A stretch of 64,000 nt of DNA from Vibrio pomeroyi. GTDB lineage: Bacteria > Pseudomonadota > Gammaproteobacteria > Enterobacterales > Vibrionaceae. A model generated the notes under the pieces. The model searched no databases, was not told the origin of the DNA, and saw only the letters and a program-made list of their open reading frames with translations. How positions within the stretch are numbered: the stretch's first letter is position 1; each line of letters starts with the position of its first letter. A program made the translations under genes and the position numbers. The stretch spans positions 1,674,001 through 1,738,000 of the forward strand of contig CP090855.1 in assembly GCA_041879425.1 (NCBI GenBank), written 5' to 3'. Of the stretch, positions 61,184 to 64,000 are shown piece by piece.

Positions 61184-62239
61184 ATGAATAAGAAACTTTT
61201 AGCGCTAGCAATTTCTGGTGCAGTATTTGGTACACAGGCAGTTGCAGTAGAACTTTACAACGAAGACGGTACAACATTCTCAGTTGGCGGCCACGTTTCA
61301 GTTGCAGTTGGTGATGTAAACAGCGACGATCGTCAAAACAGCGATGACATCGGTGTAGAAACTGTTTCTCCACGTATCAACTTCGGTGCAACTCACGAAC
61401 TTGGTAACGGCTTTACTGCTGATGCTAAAGGTGAATGGGCGCTAAACATGCTAGACGGCGGTGATGAGTCATTCACTACTCGTCTTGGTTACGTTGGCCT
61501 TTCTCACGATGATTACGGTCGTGCAGCTGTTGGTACTCAATGGGCACCTTACTACAACGTTGCTGGTGTTGCCGATATGCCAATCGCTTTCGCGAATGAC
61601 TTCATCTACGAAGATCACGGTAACCTAGGTACTGGTCGTGGTGAAGAGATGGTAAGCTACGCTAATGCTATCGATTTCGGTAACGCGGGCTCTCTAGGTC
61701 TTGGTGTTGCATGGCAAGGTCGTAAGGTTGAAAGCACTGGTCTGTTAACTCAAAATGAATATGGCAACCGTGGTCAAATCGCTTTGAACTACTCTATTGC
61801 CGACTTCACAGCAAACTACGCGTACAATGGCGGTGATGTAAACTACTCGGGTGTTTCTGGCTCTAAGACTGCTGACTCTCACGTAGTAAGTGCAACTTAC
61901 GGTTCATATGGTTCAGAAGGTCTTTTCCTTGCTGGTGTATACGCAATGAACAACTACATGAACTCAGGTAACGGCCAGATTCTTGAAGAGTCAGTTGCAG
62001 TTGAATTGCTTGCATCTTACGCGCTTTCTAACAGCCTTAACCTAAGCGTTAACTACGAAGCTGTAGAAGATGATAAGAAGAGCGAAACAGTATTCTCTAC
62101 AACAGCTCTACAAGCTGAATACAACTTCACATCTCAGTTCGTAGGCTTCGCTGGTTACCAATTCGACCTACAAGGTTCTGGTGAGTACAAAGAGAAAGCT
62201 GACGACCAATGGCTACTTGGTGCTCGTTACTACCTATAA
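61184..62239 (+). CDS. Outer-membrane porin of the general Gram-negative family
   Basis: The 351-residue protein has a cleaved signal peptide (MNKKLLALAISGAVFGTQAVA) followed by a beta-rich sequence with many alternating aromatic strands (YVGLSHDDYGRAAVGTQW, a typical porin loop-3 region). Codon use is strongly biased, as in highly expressed outer-membrane proteins. The last residue is Leu (RYYL), not the usual terminal Phe. It is close to Vibrio porins such as OmpU-type but not clearly OmpU. Confidence 0.93.
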   Translation: MNKKLLALAISGAVFGTQAVAVELYNEDGTTFSVGGHVSVAVGDVNSDDRQNSDDIGVETVSPRINFGATHELGNGFTADAKGEWALNMLDGGDESFTTRLGYVGLSHDDYGRAAVGTQWAPYYNVAGVADMPIAFANDFIYEDHGNLGTGRGEEMVSYANAIDFGNAGSLGLGVAWQGRKVESTGLLTQNEYGNRGQIALNYSIADFTANYAYNGGDVNYSGVSGSKTADSHVVSATYGSYGSEGLFLAGVYAMNNYMNSGNGQILEESVAVELLASYALSNSLNLSVNYEAVEDDKKSETVFSTTALQAEYNFTSQFVGFAGYQFDLQGSGEYKEKADDQWLLGARYYL

Positions 62240-62311
62240 GTCGCAGACTGATTTAGCATAGTGTTTACTCCTTAGGTTTACCTTTTAGGATACTGTCCTA
62301 GACACCATGCT

Positions 62312-62348
62312 AAGCCCTCTCAAGCCTTTTGGTTTGAGAGGGCTTCTT
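62312..62348 (+). terminator. Terminator of the porin gene
   Basis: AAGCCCTCTCAA (62312-62323) pairs with TTGAGAGGGCTT (62334-62345), followed by CTTT. Confidence 0.85.
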
Positions 62349-62581
62349 TCGTTCTATACGTACTGTTTTAGCTTTTCCTTCATGTTCCCCTGCTATTCAT
62401 TTTGTCTACTTAGCTATGGCTCTTGTCATCAGTTCTTATATGTCGCGATCTTCGGATAAAAGTATTTAAATCATTTAATTGAGCTAAAGATCAGAATTTA
62501 GATATTGGTAACCATCTTGTCGAAGACTCTCATTTTGTGATGCGGTAAACTCTGCATTCCAAAAATAGTCAGGGACAAACT

Positions 62582-63214
62582 ATGAGCAGCGTTGTAGATC
62601 CGGAACAATTGATGAATTCGAAACGCACCGCGACACCAACCAAAGTGTTGTGTGTTGGGCGTAACTATGTTGATCACATTGAAGAACTTAACAACGCGAT
62701 CCCGGACTCGATGGTGGTGTTCAATAAACCAAGTACCAGCGTGACTTCCTCTCTTTCTTCATTCCATCAAGAAGCACTACATTACGAAGCTGAAATCTGC
62801 TTTATCGTTGAAAATGGCCAATACTCAGCCGTGGGCTTAGGGTTAGATCTCACCAAGCGTGAGTTGCAAAGTAGCTTAAAAGCGAAAGGCTTACCTTGGG
62901 AACGCGCTAAGGCATTTGATGGTTCTGCCGTGTTTAGTCGCTTTGTTCCAACTGATAAATTAGACCTTGAAGACTTGAATCTAGAACTGTTTATTAACTG
63001 TGTTCGTGTTCAGAAAGGACATGTTGAGCAGATGCTTTACTCTCCACAAACTATCCTAGAAGAGCTGTCTTCTTATACCACCTTGCTCGATGGCGATGTT
63101 GTGATGACGGGCACTCCAAAAGGTGTTGGTGCTGTACACAGAGGCGATATCTTCCTTGGTCGCCTAAAGTGTGGCGATACGACATTGATTGAGATCGAGT
63201 GGGTAGCAAGTTAG
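62582..63214 (+). CDS. Fumarylacetoacetate hydrolase-family protein
   Basis: The 210-residue protein has the FAH fold: CVGRNYVDHIEEL, VVFNKPSTSV, the metal Glu pair in YEAEICFIVE, KAFDGSAVFSRF, and GDVVMTGTPKGVGAV. Members cleave C-C bonds in dicarbonyl acids or act as acylpyruvases (YcgM type). AGGGAC precedes the ATG. Substrate unknown. Confidence 0.9.
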   Translation: MSSVVDPEQLMNSKRTATPTKVLCVGRNYVDHIEELNNAIPDSMVVFNKPSTSVTSSLSSFHQEALHYEAEICFIVENGQYSAVGLGLDLTKRELQSSLKAKGLPWERAKAFDGSAVFSRFVPTDKLDLEDLNLELFINCVRVQKGHVEQMLYSPQTILEELSSYTTLLDGDVVMTGTPKGVGAVHRGDIFLGRLKCGDTTLIEIEWVAS

Positions 63215-63364
63215 TTAGCCTTTTCAATTAAGTTAATAAATTGGCTTTGTTGTTTAATATTAGTTTTTAATTCGAGTAAATAAACGTCGAACAACTGATT
63301 GCATCTGGAAGGGTGTTGGTAATTGATATAAAATCCGCCTCCGTTTTTATTAATACTGAAACCC

Positions 63365-63997
63365 ATGATCGACTTAACCATTTTACCTGTCTACCTGACT
63401 GCTGTTGTTGCACTTCTCCTTTTGCCTGGTCCTGATATGTTACTCATCGCGAGCTCAAGCATGAGCTATGGCCGTAAGGTTGGTGTGTTTGCAAGCCTAG
63501 GTAATGCGACTTCTGGAATCATTCTGACGGTATTAGCGGCTATGGGTGTATCAGCGTTGATCGCAATGAGCCCAATAGCGCTTAAAGCTCTCCATTTGTT
63601 AGGCGGCGCGTACTTGTTGAAGATGGGGTGGGATTGCCTGCGAACAGAGCAGGGTAATGCGCCGGAGTTAAACGATAACTTTGCTGCAAAAGCCTATTAT
63701 CAACGAGCGCTGATCAGCAACTTGCTTAACCCTAAAGCCCTAGTGTTCTTCGTGATGTTTTTACCTCAGTTTGTATCGACGAATATTGAAGCGACTTCGG
63801 GCGAGCAAATGTTAGTGCTTGGTTTACTGCTGAATGTCTTAGGTTTAACGTTCAATTTCCTACTGGTAGCACTGGTGGGTACGATTGGTAAATCTCTGGT
63901 AGAAAATGCTAAGTTTCGCTCTTATCAGCAGAAAGTGATGGGCGGTGTATTCATCGTATTGGCGGTTTGGATGTTGTCTTCATTCTTTACTTCGTAA
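63365..63997 (+). CDS. LysE-family amino-acid exporter (second copy)
   Basis: The 210-residue protein has six membrane segments and a LysE/RhtB signature (LLLPGPDMLLIASSSMSYGRKVGVFASLGNATSG; later SNLLNPKALVFFVMFLPQF). It exports amino acids or related compounds. The stop is 3 bases before the end of the window. The ribosome-binding site before ATG 63365 is weak. Confidence 0.9.
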   Translation: MIDLTILPVYLTAVVALLLLPGPDMLLIASSSMSYGRKVGVFASLGNATSGIILTVLAAMGVSALIAMSPIALKALHLLGGAYLLKMGWDCLRTEQGNAPELNDNFAAKAYYQRALISNLLNPKALVFFVMFLPQFVSTNIEATSGEQMLVLGLLLNVLGLTFNFLLVALVGTIGKSLVENAKFRSYQQKVMGGVFIVLAVWMLSSFFTS

Positions 63998-64000
63998 AAG

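Noticed and set aside
1..64000. Integrated phage, IS elements, CRISPR arrays, tRNA or rRNA.
   Set aside because: No transposase, integrase, repeat-spacer array or tRNA-like cloverleaf was recognised; gene content and composition look like ordinary chromosome.

Overview
The window looks like chromosomal DNA of a Vibrio, most likely from the Splendidus clade or a close relative, and probably from the smaller chromosome. Base composition is moderate to low G+C. It carries a complete luxPQ autoinducer-2 receptor operon, two Qrr-type small RNA genes with sigma-54 promoters and LuxO-type sites, two-component and cyclic-di-GMP genes, hcp-hcr, codBA and a porin. That combination is typical of Vibrio. 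The species and replicon are inferred; no rRNA, tRNA, replication origin, IS element, phage or CRISPR array was seen.

Layout. 1-2.0 kb: RstA/RstB-like two-component pair, cut at the left edge. 2.0-4.2 kb: GNAT acetyltransferase and HD-GYP phosphodiesterase. 4.2-6.5 kb: ascorbate-type PTS operon (IIB-IIC-IIA) with a CRP-like site and a large inverted repeat. 6.5-7.0 kb: protein with a domain resembling those of phage homing endonucleases. 7.0-8.9 kb: concentrative nucleoside transporter behind PurR and CRP sites, a foldable leader and a 39-codon leader ORF. 9.1-18.1 kb: tripartite RND efflux operon followed by its likely response regulator and kinase, then a methyltransferase. 18.2-22.9 kb: secreted DUF3541-like protein, CHASE-GGDEF cyclase and RhlE helicase. 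22.9-31.1 kb: two convergent qrr genes flank a block with a DUF3612-like XRE regulator, a free-standing malate synthase G fragment, a GGDEF protein, a cold-shock protein and codBA.

31.2-40.9 kb: YiaV/YiaW-like membrane pair, AraC regulator, urea transporter, PNPOx-like protein with a divergent MocR regulator, YjeH-like exporter with Lrp and LysR regulators, and a LysE exporter. 40.9-47.1 kb: lipoprotein hydrolase, small membrane protein, hcp-hcr behind a -24/-12 promoter, and a GAPDH with a long N-terminal extension. 47.1-53.4 kb: hybrid kinase, small membrane protein, M15 peptidase, TmaR, small hypothetical protein, YceH and YhbQ. 53.4-57.4 kb: luxPQ. 57.5-64 kb: PilZ protein, HopJ-like protein, DUF1289 protein, YegD chaperone, porin, FAH-family hydrolase and a LysE exporter.

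How the parts connect. LuxPQ senses AI-2 and feeds LuxU-LuxO (not in this window), which with sigma-54 drives the qrr genes; the receptor operon and two of its RNA outputs lie within 31 kb. Purine control appears twice, with a PurR-like operator next to a CRP-like site before both the nucleoside transporter and codBA. Four genes handle or read cyclic-di-GMP. The efflux operon carries a PhoB-style direct repeat at its promoter, which suits control by the adjacent OmpR-family regulator.
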